From Gammaproteobacteria bacterium (GTDB lineage Bacteria; Pseudomonadota; Gammaproteobacteria; GCA-001735895), in NCBI GenBank assembly GCA_029882955.1, contig JAOUJX010000020.1, forward strand, positions 1-20,743: DNA of 20,743 nucleotides. The letters run 5' to 3'. Below are positions 1-7,261 of this stretch, piece by piece. The position numbers and the translations under genes were made by a program. A model generated the notes under the pieces. The model did no database searches, was not told where the DNA came from, and saw nothing but the letters and a program-made list of their open reading frames with translations. Each line of letters starts with the position of its first letter. The stretch's first letter is position 1.

Positions 1-531
1 GGCGTTGGCGGCGAGCGGTTTTGTGTGCGCAATTCAGGGGCTATCGCAGTGGTAGAAGGCGTAGGAGATCATGGTTGCGAATACATGACCGGTGGTTGTG
101 TTGTGGTTCTCGGTGATACCGGTCGAAACTTCGCTGCCGGCATGAGTGGAGGGATCGCCTATGTGCTTAATGAGGACGGTATGTTCGAACAGCGCTGTAA
201 TCTCGCTATGGTTGAACTTGAACCGATCACCGACGAAGACGAAGCGCTGGAGAGAACCGAGCATCAGGGTGGTGATCTGGAGGCTCACGGCCTGGTCGAT
301 ATTAAGCACGACCTGAGTCGTCATGACGAGCAGAGGCTGAGACAGCTTATCGAGAAACATCAGCGCCTTACCGCTAGTGCCAAAGCGACTGTTATCCTCG
401 AAAACTGGGATGATTACCGTTCGCGTTTTGTCAAGGTCATGCCGATCGAATATCGCAAGGCTCTGCAAAAAATGCAGGAACAGGCCAGCGCTGAAAACAG
501 CCCCGACGCCAGCGTGGCAGTGGGTGCCTGA
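1..531 (+). CDS. gltB: Glutamate synthase (NADPH) large subunit, C-terminal fragment
   Basis: The gene enters from the left edge in frame 1, with no start codon in the window, and ends with TGA at 529-531. The visible 176 residues are the C-terminal GXGXG beta-helix domain of the GOGAT alpha subunit: the stretches GERFCVRNSGAIAVVEG, GDHGCEYMTGG and GRNFAAGMSGGIAYV carry the regularly spaced glycines of that domain. In the known enzyme the large subunit uses glutamine and 2-oxoglutarate to make two glutamates, with FMN and a 3Fe-4S cluster. The amidotransferase and FMN domains lie outside the window. gltD follows 41 nt downstream on the same strand, as expected for a gltBD operon. The family call is very secure, although only roughly a tenth of the protein is seen. 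Confidence 0.95.
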   Translation, partial: GVGGERFCVRNSGAIAVVEGVGDHGCEYMTGGCVVVLGDTGRNFAAGMSGGIAYVLNEDGMFEQRCNLAMVELEPITDEDEALERTEHQGGDLEAHGLVDIKHDLSRHDEQRLRQLIEKHQRLTASAKATVILENWDDYRSRFVKVMPIEYRKALQKMQEQASAENSPDASVAVGA

Positions 532-572
532 TGAGTTATATGTGTACTGCCAGCAGACTAAAGGTTTAAGAA

Positions 573-2012
573 ATGGGTAAAGCTACAGGATTTCTGGAAA
601 TTCGCCGTCGTGATCGAAGTTACGCGCCGGTTGAGGATCGTCTCAAACACTATGATGAATTCGTGCTTGCGCTCGGCGACGAAGAAACGCAGCAACAGGC
701 GGCGCGATGCATGGACTGCGGCATACCGTTTTGTCATAACGGCTGTCCGGTCAACAATATCATCCCGGAATGGAACGATCTTGTATACCATGGTAACTGG
801 CGCGAGGCCCTCGGGGTGTTGCATTCCACAAATAACTTCCCAGAATTCACCGGCAGGGTCTGTCCTGCGCCCTGCGAAGCATCCTGTACCCTGAATCTGG
901 ACGATGAACCGGTTACGATCAAAACCATCGAATGCGCCATAGTCGATCGCGGCTGGCAGGAAGGCTGGATCGAACCGCAGATACCAACGCGAAAAACCGG
1001 CAAACGCGTAGCAGTCATAGGCTCCGGGCCTGCTGGTCTGGCCTGCGCGCAACAGTTGGCGCGCGCCGGACATCAGGTCGTTTTGTTCGAGAAGCACCGA
1101 AGATTTGGCGGATTATTGCGCTATGGCATACCTGACTTCAAGATGGCGACAGACCACATCGATCGTCGCATCGCCCAGATGCAGGCCGAAGGTGTACGTT
1201 TTCGGCCAAACAGCCATGTCGGTGTCAATGTGCCCAGCAAGAGGGTCCGACGCGACTACGATGCAATCGTCCTCGCCTGCGGCTCGGAATATCCGCGCGA
1301 TCTCGAAGTACCCGGGCGCGAAGCGGATGGGGTGCATTTCGCGATGGACTTTCTGACCCAGCAAAACCGTCGCGTCAGCGGCGAGCCTTTTGTTCGCGAA
1401 GAAATTCTCGCCACCGACAAACATGTTGTGGTTATCGGTGGTGGTGATACTGGCGCCGATTGTGTCGGCACCTCCAATCGACAGGGCGCTGCCAGCGTCA
1501 CTCAACTCGAGATTATGTCACGTCCACCGGAGCGCGAAGACAAATTGCTGAGCTGGCCCAACTGGCCGCTTAAGCTGCGCACTTCGACTTCCCACGACGA
1601 GGGCTGCGAACGCGACTGGTCAGTAGCCACCAAATCGGTATCCAGCGAAAACGGAGTTGTAACCGGTCTCAACCTGATACGCCTGCAATCAAAGCAGGAT
1701 GAAAGCGGACAATGGAGTATGTCAGAGATCGAAGGCAGTGAGTTCACCATCAAGGCCGACCTGATCCTGCTGGCGATGGGCTTTGTACATCCCGTACACG
1801 AGGGATTGCTGGCTGATCTCGGGGTTGATATCGATAATCGAGGCAACGTCGCCGCCACCGAGTCTAACTATCAGACCTCTGAGAAAAATGTCTTTGCCTG
1901 TGGCGATACGCGGCGCGGACAGTCATTGGTGGTGTGGGCTATTCGAGAAGGACGTCAGGCAGCCCGGGCGGTAGATGAATACCTGATGGGCTGCTCTGAA
2001 TTGCCGCGGTAG
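573..2012 (+). CDS. gltD: Glutamate synthase (NADPH) small subunit
   Basis: This 479-residue protein has the usual GltD length. The N-terminal iron-sulfur region carries C46, C49, C54, C58 (CMDCGIPFCHNGC) and C97, C101, C105. The first dinucleotide-binding fold is at 150-155 (GSGPAG), the second at 289-294 (GGGDTG), and the C-terminal FAD motif FACGD at 441-445. GltD oxidises NADPH on its FAD and passes electrons through iron-sulfur clusters to GltB for ammonia assimilation. The ATG at 573 has only a weak upstream purine run (AAGAA), but it matches the conserved N-terminus (MGKATGFLEI), so the start is likely right. The gene converges on the dehydrogenase at 2021 with 8 nt between stop codons. 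I see no hairpin terminator there. Confidence 0.96.
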   Translation: MGKATGFLEIRRRDRSYAPVEDRLKHYDEFVLALGDEETQQQAARCMDCGIPFCHNGCPVNNIIPEWNDLVYHGNWREALGVLHSTNNFPEFTGRVCPAPCEASCTLNLDDEPVTIKTIECAIVDRGWQEGWIEPQIPTRKTGKRVAVIGSGPAGLACAQQLARAGHQVVLFEKHRRFGGLLRYGIPDFKMATDHIDRRIAQMQAEGVRFRPNSHVGVNVPSKRVRRDYDAIVLACGSEYPRDLEVPGREADGVHFAMDFLTQQNRRVSGEPFVREEILATDKHVVVIGGGDTGADCVGTSNRQGAASVTQLEIMSRPPEREDKLLSWPNWPLKLRTSTSHDEGCERDWSVATKSVSSENGVVTGLNLIRLQSKQDESGQWSMSEIEGSEFTIKADLILLAMGFVHPVHEGLLADLGVDIDNRGNVAATESNYQTSEKNVFACGDTRRGQSLVVWAIREGRQAARAVDEYLMGCSELPR

Positions 2013-2020
2013 TCCTTAAT

Positions 2021-4585
2021 TTAAGATCTTGGCAGCTTGTTTTCCGGATCATACAAAGGCTTGTAACCTACTGATTCCAGCTTCATCGGAAACTGTTCAC
2101 CGAGATATTCGGTGATGAATTCACGGCCTTCCTGGCATAAATCATGAGGCAGGTAACCAAGGCCGATATTTTTGCCGATACTCGGACCATAAGCGATGCT
2201 GGTGAGATAGGAGCGGCGGCCCCTGGAGTCGACTGGTACTTCGCCGGTCTCCGGATCTATCAGCGGGCAGGAGCCAACCGGGTAGCGGGCGATTCCATTG
2301 GAGTCCTTATTGTCGGTCATCGAGAAGGTACACAGATAGGCTACCTGGTGTTCGAGTGCGCGTTGTTCCAGGTAGGGTGCCTTACCATGGAAATCGGCTT
2401 GCTTGACGACCGGGCGTGACAGTCCGGCTTCGTATAAATTGTACTCGGTAAGCAGGTCGGCATTTTGCAGGCGCAGGCTTTTCTCCATGCGGCGGCTGTT
2501 GGCATAGGTTTCGATACCGACCGGTGTTGCACCCTGTGCGTAGACCAGGTCCCATAGCGAGAGGCCGTAACTGAAGTCGACGTGTAGCTCCCAGCCCTGT
2601 TCGCCGACATAAGAAATACGGAAAGCCTCGACCGGGATGCCTTTGAGCGTGAGTTTTCGGGTCGCCGCAAACGGAAAGTTTTCATCTTCCCAGGCCGCAG
2701 GATCATCGGCGATCGCCTGAATGGTCTTGCGCGCATTCGGCCCCCAGACACCGAGGCAGGCGACGTGATCGGATCGGTCATCGATGTAAACCTGCCAGCC
2801 CCTGTCTTCTGCCATGCGTTTGAGCCAGATGTAGTCACGATTACCCGCGTCGGCACCATCGATCACGCGGTAGCGGTCTTTGGCATGGCGAATCACCGTG
2901 AGATCGGCGCGCACGCCGCCGCGCTTGTCGAGGAAATGCGTGTACACGCCTTTACCAATCGGCGTGTCACCGCCGACTTTGGCGGTACAGGCGAACTCCA
3001 TCAGCGCCTCGGCGTCGGGGCCGATGACATCGTAGACGGCGAAATGCGAGAGGTTAATCATGCCGACGTTTTCTGACATCTCAAGTTGCTCGGCATTGGA
3101 TACGCGGCAAAAGTGACGGTTATCCCACTCGTGCTCGCGAATCGGGGCGCGGTCGCCGTATTTCTCCAGCAGATGCTCGTTCGATGCATAACCATGCGCG
3201 CGCTCCCAGCCAGCCAGTTCCATAAAGTAGCCGCCGAGTTCCTGTTCACGTGCCCAGAACGGGCTACGGCGCAGACCACGCCCCTTGGAATAGGGCTCGC
3301 GGTTGTGTACCGCCGGATTGTAAATCTTGAACGCGGATTCGTAGCAGCGGTCGTAGATATACGAAGGTGTTTTCTGAATGGGATAGTGTCGCGCCGTGTC
3401 GATACCGAAGAAATCCATTTCGGCGACACCATCGGTCATCCAGTCGACCAGTACCTTGGCGATGCCGGGGGCATCTTTAACCCAGACCGCGATAGCATAC
3501 CAGAGCCCACGGGTTAGCGACGATTCGCCCACCGATGGCCCACCATCGGTTGTCACCTGCAACAGACCGTTAAACGAGTGTTTCTCGTTGTAGCCGATTT
3601 CGCCCAGGATTGGTGTGAGTTCCATGGCGCGCTCCAGCGGCGCCATGATCTGCTCGAGTTCGAGGTCGCGCTGCGATGGCGACCAGTGGGTCTCGCCTTT
3701 TTCCGGGAGATCGCGCGGGTGTAGCAGGCGGGGTTCCTTTTCCTCGTAATAACCCCATTCAATCTGGCCACCTTCCGGTGTTTTCGGATCGCCGGTATCG
3801 CGCATATAGGCCGAGTTACCCTGGTCGCGCATCAGCGGGTAGCCGATGTCTTTGCCGGTGCCTTCGAATTCGGTGAATGGGCCGAAAAAGGTCAGCGGAT
3901 GGTCGACCGGCATAACCGGAAGGTCTTCACCGGCCATTTCGGCGATGGTGCGGCCCCAGAGCCCGGTACAGACAATGACATGGTTGGCGGCGATATAGCC
4001 GCGGCTGGTTTCGACGCCGACGATGCGGCCGTCCTGAATGTCGAGTCCGGTGGCGTTAGTATTGGCCCAGGATTGTGCTTTGCCGGTTTTGACTGCGTTA
4101 TCGACCAGGATGCCAGCGACGGTTTGAGAGCGTGGTTTTACCAGCCCGGCGTCGGGATCCCACATCGCACCCTGGATCATGTCTTCTTCGAGCAGCGGAA
4201 ATTTTTCCTTGGCTTCCGCCGCGCTAATCATTTTCACATTGGTGCCGAAAGCCTTACCGGAAGCCACCTTGCGCTTGAGTTCCATCATGCGGTCATCGTC
4301 GCCGACACGTGCTACCTCGAGACCGCCGACGCGGGAATAGTGTCCCATCTTGTCGAAAAAATCGATGCTGTACCCGGTTGTATAACAGACGAACTTGCTG
4401 TGGTCGGTGGCGTAGCAGAAGTCAGAGGCGTGTGAGGTTGAGCCGATATCGGTGGGTACCGAGGTCTTGTCGATGCCGACGATGTCCTCCCAGCCGCGTT
4501 CGATCAGGTGATGCATTACCGAGGCGCCGACGATGCCGCCGAGGCCGATTATGACGACGTTAGCTTGTTCTGGAAACTGTGCCAT
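2021..4585 (-). CDS. FAD-dependent dimethylglycine/sarcosine dehydrogenase family protein with GcvT-like folate domain
   Basis: The 854-residue protein has two halves. Residues about 1-400 form a DAO-type FAD oxidase fold with the dinucleotide motif G14-x-G16-x-x-x-G20. Residues about 450-850 form a GcvT aminomethyltransferase-like region, including SYVGEQGWELHV near 658. This architecture and length match dimethylglycine dehydrogenase/oxidase and sarcosine dehydrogenase, which demethylate an N-methylglycine and pass the one-carbon unit to tetrahydrofolate. Residues 48-54 read GSTSHAS; H52 aligns with the histidine that binds FAD covalently in family members with GSTWHAAG. The exact substrate cannot be told. 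The ATG at 4585 has the upstream sequence GGAAGA at good spacing. Dehydrogenase members donate electrons to ETF, and etfBA lies at 7262-8943. The protein is probably cytoplasmic, as no signal peptide is visible. Confidence 0.9.
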   Translation of the reverse strand: MAQFPEQANVVIIGLGGIVGASVMHHLIERGWEDIVGIDKTSVPTDIGSTSHASDFCYATDHSKFVCYTTGYSIDFFDKMGHYSRVGGLEVARVGDDDRMMELKRKVASGKAFGTNVKMISAAEAKEKFPLLEEDMIQGAMWDPDAGLVKPRSQTVAGILVDNAVKTGKAQSWANTNATGLDIQDGRIVGVETSRGYIAANHVIVCTGLWGRTIAEMAGEDLPVMPVDHPLTFFGPFTEFEGTGKDIGYPLMRDQGNSAYMRDTGDPKTPEGGQIEWGYYEEKEPRLLHPRDLPEKGETHWSPSQRDLELEQIMAPLERAMELTPILGEIGYNEKHSFNGLLQVTTDGGPSVGESSLTRGLWYAIAVWVKDAPGIAKVLVDWMTDGVAEMDFFGIDTARHYPIQKTPSYIYDRCYESAFKIYNPAVHNREPYSKGRGLRRSPFWAREQELGGYFMELAGWERAHGYASNEHLLEKYGDRAPIREHEWDNRHFCRVSNAEQLEMSENVGMINLSHFAVYDVIGPDAEALMEFACTAKVGGDTPIGKGVYTHFLDKRGGVRADLTVIRHAKDRYRVIDGADAGNRDYIWLKRMAEDRGWQVYIDDRSDHVACLGVWGPNARKTIQAIADDPAAWEDENFPFAATRKLTLKGIPVEAFRISYVGEQGWELHVDFSYGLSLWDLVYAQGATPVGIETYANSRRMEKSLRLQNADLLTEYNLYEAGLSRPVVKQADFHGKAPYLEQRALEHQVAYLCTFSMTDNKDSNGIARYPVGSCPLIDPETGEVPVDSRGRRSYLTSIAYGPSIGKNIGLGYLPHDLCQEGREFITEYLGEQFPMKLESVGYKPLYDPENKLPRS

Positions 4586-4604
4586 GACTATTCTTCCGAT
4601 ATGG

Positions 4605-4620
4605 GTCGGCCGATGCCGAC
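4605..4620 (-). promoter_or_regulatory. Leader hairpin of the dehydrogenase gene
   Basis: A perfect 6-bp inverted repeat (GTCGGC, 4-nt loop, GCCGAC) lies 20 nt upstream of the dehydrogenase start codon. It falls within the transcript if the predicted promoter at 4636-4664 is correct. It is not followed by a U-tract and leaves the ribosome site free, so a 5' stabilising stem or protein site is more likely than a terminator. Its role is inferred from position only. Confidence 0.35.
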
Positions 4621-4635
4621 GCTGCTAAAAAATAA

Positions 4636-4664
4636 AGTATAAACATCCGATTTTAACTTCTCCA
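4636..4664 (-). promoter_or_regulatory. Candidate sigma-70 promoter for the dehydrogenase gene
   Basis: Read on the minus strand, TGGAGA (4664-4659) is followed after 17 bp by TATACT (4641-4636). The -10 box is a good match, the -35 box matches 4 of 6. The predicted start near 4629 would give a leader of about 44 nt. The call was made by eye and is unverified. Confidence 0.4.
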
Positions 4665-4682
4665 CGCCTTTTAGATGAAGAA

Positions 4683-4708
4683 GTCGCGTCGTTGTCTAAT
4701 TGTGTCGC
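4683..4708 (+). repeat. 26-bp repeat, copy 1 (candidate regulator site)
   Basis: This 26-bp sequence recurs at 7134-7159 in the same orientation with a single mismatch (T at 4701 versus C at 7152). GTC triplets occur at 4683, 4688, 4694 and 4704. The first, third and fourth are about one helical turn apart (11 and 10 bp), as in direct-repeat operators. The copy sits in the divergent region between the dehydrogenase gene (start 98 bp away) and the DUF2946-like gene (start 61 bp away), so it could act on either. Confidence 0.6.
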
Positions 4709-4768
4709 TTCTGAACGCTTGATATAAGTCATTTTTACAGGCCCGATTCAAAGCCATACTGTGCTGCT

Positions 4769-5152
4769 ATGGATCATTGTTTTTCCAAACTTCAAAGAAA
4801 GCGAATTTCGCTGACATTAGCCGCGTTACTATTTTTCTCGCAGTCACTGGCTTTTGCTTATCAAGGAACGGTTTCGTCCGCTGCTCATGGTTATTCACAA
4901 ACCATATGTACCATGTATGGCCTCGATACGGTTTTTGTCCCTGTCGGTGATCAACAGCAAGACAGGATTGCCGATTGTCTCGAATGTGCCGTCTGCCTTA
5001 TTCAGGCCAACCTAAAAGGACTGTTGGGAGACGTAACACCGCAGGCTCATCCGGGTTATCTATTTGAAGGCAGAAAAACCGGCATAGACTCATACGCTTT
5101 ATCCTCCCCTCACCTGTTCCTCCTGTTCCAGAGCAGGGCACCTCCCGCCTGA
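4769..5152 (+). CDS. DUF2946-like exported Cys-rich small protein
   Basis: The 127-residue protein starts with a clear signal peptide (basic KLQRKR, hydrophobic core 14-28, likely cleavage after AFA at residue 30), so it is exported. The mature part has C47 in an ICTMYG segment and a compact CLECAVC cluster (C70, C73, C76). The ICT-x-x-G plus later CxxC layout and the size resemble DUF2946 family proteins, which are often found near copper-handling genes; the function of the family is not established. The ATG at 4769 is the only plausible start but has no good Shine-Dalgarno sequence. The gene leads a three-gene run encoding a beta-propeller and a thioredoxin-like protein. The C-terminus (about 110-127) is hydrophobic and weakly conserved in appearance. 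Metal binding is an inference. Confidence 0.7.
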   Translation: MDHCFSKLQRKRISLTLAALLFFSQSLAFAYQGTVSSAAHGYSQTICTMYGLDTVFVPVGDQQQDRIADCLECAVCLIQANLKGLLGDVTPQAHPGYLFEGRKTGIDSYALSSPHLFLLFQSRAPPA

Positions 5153-5236
5153 CTCCGTAGTGTTTCTTCGACGATACGGGTTGATGTCCGGTCGTCGTCA
5201 GATGCGAATTACAGATTCACCAGGTTTGTACTGATT

Positions 5237-5252
5237 CAGTCCTCCGGGACTG
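5237..5252 (+). other. Stable UNCG-type hairpin between cassette genes 1 and 2
   Basis: CAGTCC and GGACTG form a perfect 6-bp stem closed by the tetraloop TCCG (UCCG in RNA, with a C-G closing pair), a very stable loop class. It lies in the 136-nt spacer, 36 nt before the propeller start codon, and no U-tract follows. It may mark RNA processing or protect the downstream mRNA. The rest of the spacer shows no gene. Confidence 0.4.
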
Positions 5253-5288
5253 GACCCACTTTAATACCGAAAGACCGGGAGATTACCC

Positions 5289-6548
5289 ATGACACCAAAC
5301 AAATTTATTCAGAATCTATTTATCCTGCTGGCGGCTATAAGCCTTGGTTCTACGGCACTCGCCGCCACGGATAGTGAAAAAGAGAAAAAGCCGGCCTGGG
5401 ACGCAATAGCTGTTCACAGTTGCCCGGCCGGATTTTCCAAACCTTCGCCTCATTGCGCTCCCACCGTGGCCGGAGCTTTGGCAGCGGATGGTCGACTATG
5501 GCTGAGCTGGCCTAATGATGGCTATGTGTACGTAAATTCGACCGCCGATGGCGGCAAGACCTTCAGCGCGCCGGTGAAAGTAAATGCTCAGCCACAGTCC
5601 ATCGACAACAATGGTGAAAACCGCCCCAAACTGGCGATCGGGCCACAGGGCGATATTTACCTTACTTACACTATCCACGCAAAGCAGAAATACACCGGAG
5701 ACGTACTGTTTAGTCGTTCGCTCGATGGCGGTAAAACCTTCGAACAACCGCGTTCTATTAATGATGGCAAGGGCAAAAGCAGTCTGCGTTTTGAATCGAT
5801 ACTGGTGACGGGTACGGGAGAAATTATTGTTTCCTGGCTCGACAAGCGAGATCTTTTTCGGGCTAAAGCGGCAAAAACGCCCTATCCCGGGTCGGCTGTT
5901 TATTACAGCAAGTCGAATGACCGAGGAGAAAATTTCACTGCCAACAGTCTGTTAGCCCACCATACCTGCGAGTGTTGTCGTACCGTTATTGGTCTCGAGC
6001 AAGGTTTACGCCCCGTGGTTGTCTGGAGGCATATTTTCGATGGTGCTCGCGATCATGCGCTGGTCCGCTTTGACGACACTGGCAGGCCGGGAACTCTACA
6101 ACGCACCAGCATCGATAACTGGGCGATCGAAAGCTGCCCGCATCACGGCCCTTCGATCAGTATCGATAACGACAATATCTATCACCTCACCTGGTTCACG
6201 GCGGGCACCGTGCGGCAGGGCCCTTTTTATGCTCGTTCAAGCGACCGCGGAGTAAGCTTTGATCATATTGTCGAGATAGGCGCCGATGGCGCACAGGCTG
6301 AGCATCCTTTTGTGCTTTCGGAAAAAGGTATTGTTTACGTTGCATGGAAAGACTTCAGCGACGATCAGACTCGCTTCAGGGTTATGACTTCCCGGGACCA
6401 GGGTGCGTCCTGGTCTGACCCTGAGGTAATCGCCACTTCCGCAGATCAATCTGACCATCCATTACTGGTGGGCGGGGGAGGACGGGTTTTTGCGACCTGG
6501 CGTACTGCCGATGCCGGTTTTAGTATTTTTGATATTACCGGAGAATAA
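5289..6548 (+). CDS. Exported Asp-box (BNR/sialidase-like) beta-propeller with Cys/His clusters
   Basis: The 419-residue protein has a signal peptide (core about 8-22, cleavage after ALA near residue 25). Five Asp-boxes (S-x-D-x-G-x-T-F/W) start at residues 84, 144, 209, 317 and 368, the mark of a sialidase-type beta-propeller. Unusually for this fold it carries many Cys and His residues: C45 and C56 near the N-terminus, HHTCECC at 224-230 and CPHH at 283-286. These look like a metal or redox site. I see no basis to call it an active sialidase; databases may label it exo-alpha-sialidase from the fold alone. The start at 5289 follows GGGAG at suitable distance. The TlpA-like gene begins 4 nt after its stop, so the two are surely co-transcribed. 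Confidence 0.85.
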   Translation: MTPNKFIQNLFILLAAISLGSTALAATDSEKEKKPAWDAIAVHSCPAGFSKPSPHCAPTVAGALAADGRLWLSWPNDGYVYVNSTADGGKTFSAPVKVNAQPQSIDNNGENRPKLAIGPQGDIYLTYTIHAKQKYTGDVLFSRSLDGGKTFEQPRSINDGKGKSSLRFESILVTGTGEIIVSWLDKRDLFRAKAAKTPYPGSAVYYSKSNDRGENFTANSLLAHHTCECCRTVIGLEQGLRPVVVWRHIFDGARDHALVRFDDTGRPGTLQRTSIDNWAIESCPHHGPSISIDNDNIYHLTWFTAGTVRQGPFYARSSDRGVSFDHIVEIGADGAQAEHPFVLSEKGIVYVAWKDFSDDQTRFRVMTSRDQGASWSDPEVIATSADQSDHPLLVGGGGRVFATWRTADAGFSIFDITGE

Positions 6549-6552
6549 AGTC

Positions 6553-7086
6553 ATGATTTCCCGAAAAATGTTATGGGGCCTGTTACTGGCCGGGATTATG
6601 ACGGGTGCGGCAGCATCGCTGGTGGTGAAAACTTATAGCGAAAATAACCTCGCCGAAGTCACTATTAAGCCGTTTACCAGGGAAAGCATCGCGGAAATAA
6701 CAGCCCACCGGACCGGCAAGCCCTATGTGCTGGCTTTCTGGTCGTATAACTGCGGTATTTGCGTGCGTGAAATGGAAGTCTGGAGACAGATCAAGCAGGA
6801 CTACCCGGAGTTTGAGCTGGTGATGGTGACAACAGATCCGATCGAAAATGAATCCCGGATCAATCAGGTTCTTGAGCAGGAGGGTATGCGAGGATTTGAA
6901 AGCTGGGCCTTCGCAGACCCGATACCCGCCAGGATACGGAGCGCCGTAGACCCAAAATGGCGCGGCGAACTACCGCGAATCCACTTCTATGACGCCAGTG
7001 GCGATATGACGGTACATATGGGGATGGCCGGGAAACAGCATGTCCTGGCCTGGTATGAAAAACAGGAAACAGGGAGTCAGCAATAG
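6553..7086 (+). CDS. Membrane-anchored TlpA-like thioredoxin
   Basis: The 177-residue protein has one N-terminal hydrophobic segment (about 7-25) that works as an anchor or signal, then a thioredoxin fold. The active site is CGIC (C67, C70) in the context FWSYNCGICVREME, and the expected cis-proline is P141 in GELPRIHFY. Such proteins reduce or exchange disulfides in the periplasm, often for cytochrome c or copper-site maturation. The ATG at 6553 is preferred over the upstream in-frame start at 6490, because it has GGAGAA upstream and gives a proper signal anchor; the longer version would overlap the propeller gene by 59 nt. Likely clients are the Cys-rich products of the two preceding genes, by inference from adjacency. 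Confidence 0.85.
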   Translation: MISRKMLWGLLLAGIMTGAAASLVVKTYSENNLAEVTIKPFTRESIAEITAHRTGKPYVLAFWSYNCGICVREMEVWRQIKQDYPEFELVMVTTDPIENESRINQVLEQEGMRGFESWAFADPIPARIRSAVDPKWRGELPRIHFYDASGDMTVHMGMAGKQHVLAWYEKQETGSQQ

Positions 7087-7133
7087 CGATAATAAAGCGA
7101 AATGGTATTGCCATTGCTAATTTGATTCAGGAG

Positions 7134-7159
7134 GTCGCGTCGTTGTCTAATCGTGTCGC
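7134..7159 (+). repeat. 26-bp repeat, copy 2 (candidate regulator site)
   Basis: This is the second copy of the sequence at 4683-4708, with 25 of 26 bases identical. It lies 102 bp upstream of the etfB start codon and 47 bp after the thioredoxin gene, and is centred about 67 bp before the predicted etfB transcription start. The three bases before it match only in part, so the repeat is sharply bounded. It also closes the periplasmic cassette on its right side. Confidence 0.6.
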
Positions 7160-7179
7160 AATTGAAAAATTGTCGTGGC

Positions 7180-7207
7180 TTGATTCCGCGTGAAATGTAG
7201 ATAAAAT
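7180..7207 (+). promoter_or_regulatory. Candidate sigma-70 promoter for etfBA
   Basis: TTGATT (7180-7185) and TAAAAT (7202-7207) are separated by 16 bp, with transcription expected near 7214 and a leader of about 48 nt. Only one weak purine stretch (GAG near 7254) precedes the etfB ATG. The call was made by eye. Confidence 0.45.
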
Positions 7208-7261
7208 ACGCGGCCTCCAAAGAGTCTCCCTACGAACCCCAAAAATGAGTGTGCGAGCATA

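Noticed and set aside
34..468. Antisense open frames over gltB, gltD, the dehydrogenase and other genes
   Set aside because: They mirror real genes, lack ribosome sites and show no recognisable domains; they are by-products of codon use.
4586..4768. Glycine or other riboswitch upstream of the dehydrogenase gene
   Set aside because: The gap is short and shows only one small hairpin, with none of the conserved riboswitch core sequences that I can recognise.
6490..6552. Longer thioredoxin-like protein starting at 6490 inside the propeller gene
   Set aside because: It would add a proline-rich prefix before the signal anchor, while ATG 6553 has its own ribosome site and a normal signal sequence.
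4769..7086. Sialic acid metabolism locus
   Set aside because: The only hint is the Asp-box propeller fold. There are no sialic acid transport, lyase or kinase genes nearby, and the Cys/His clusters point elsewhere.
7101..7115. Terminator after the thioredoxin gene (AATGG-TATTG-CCATT)
   Set aside because: The stem has only five pairs, is AT-rich, and no T run follows.
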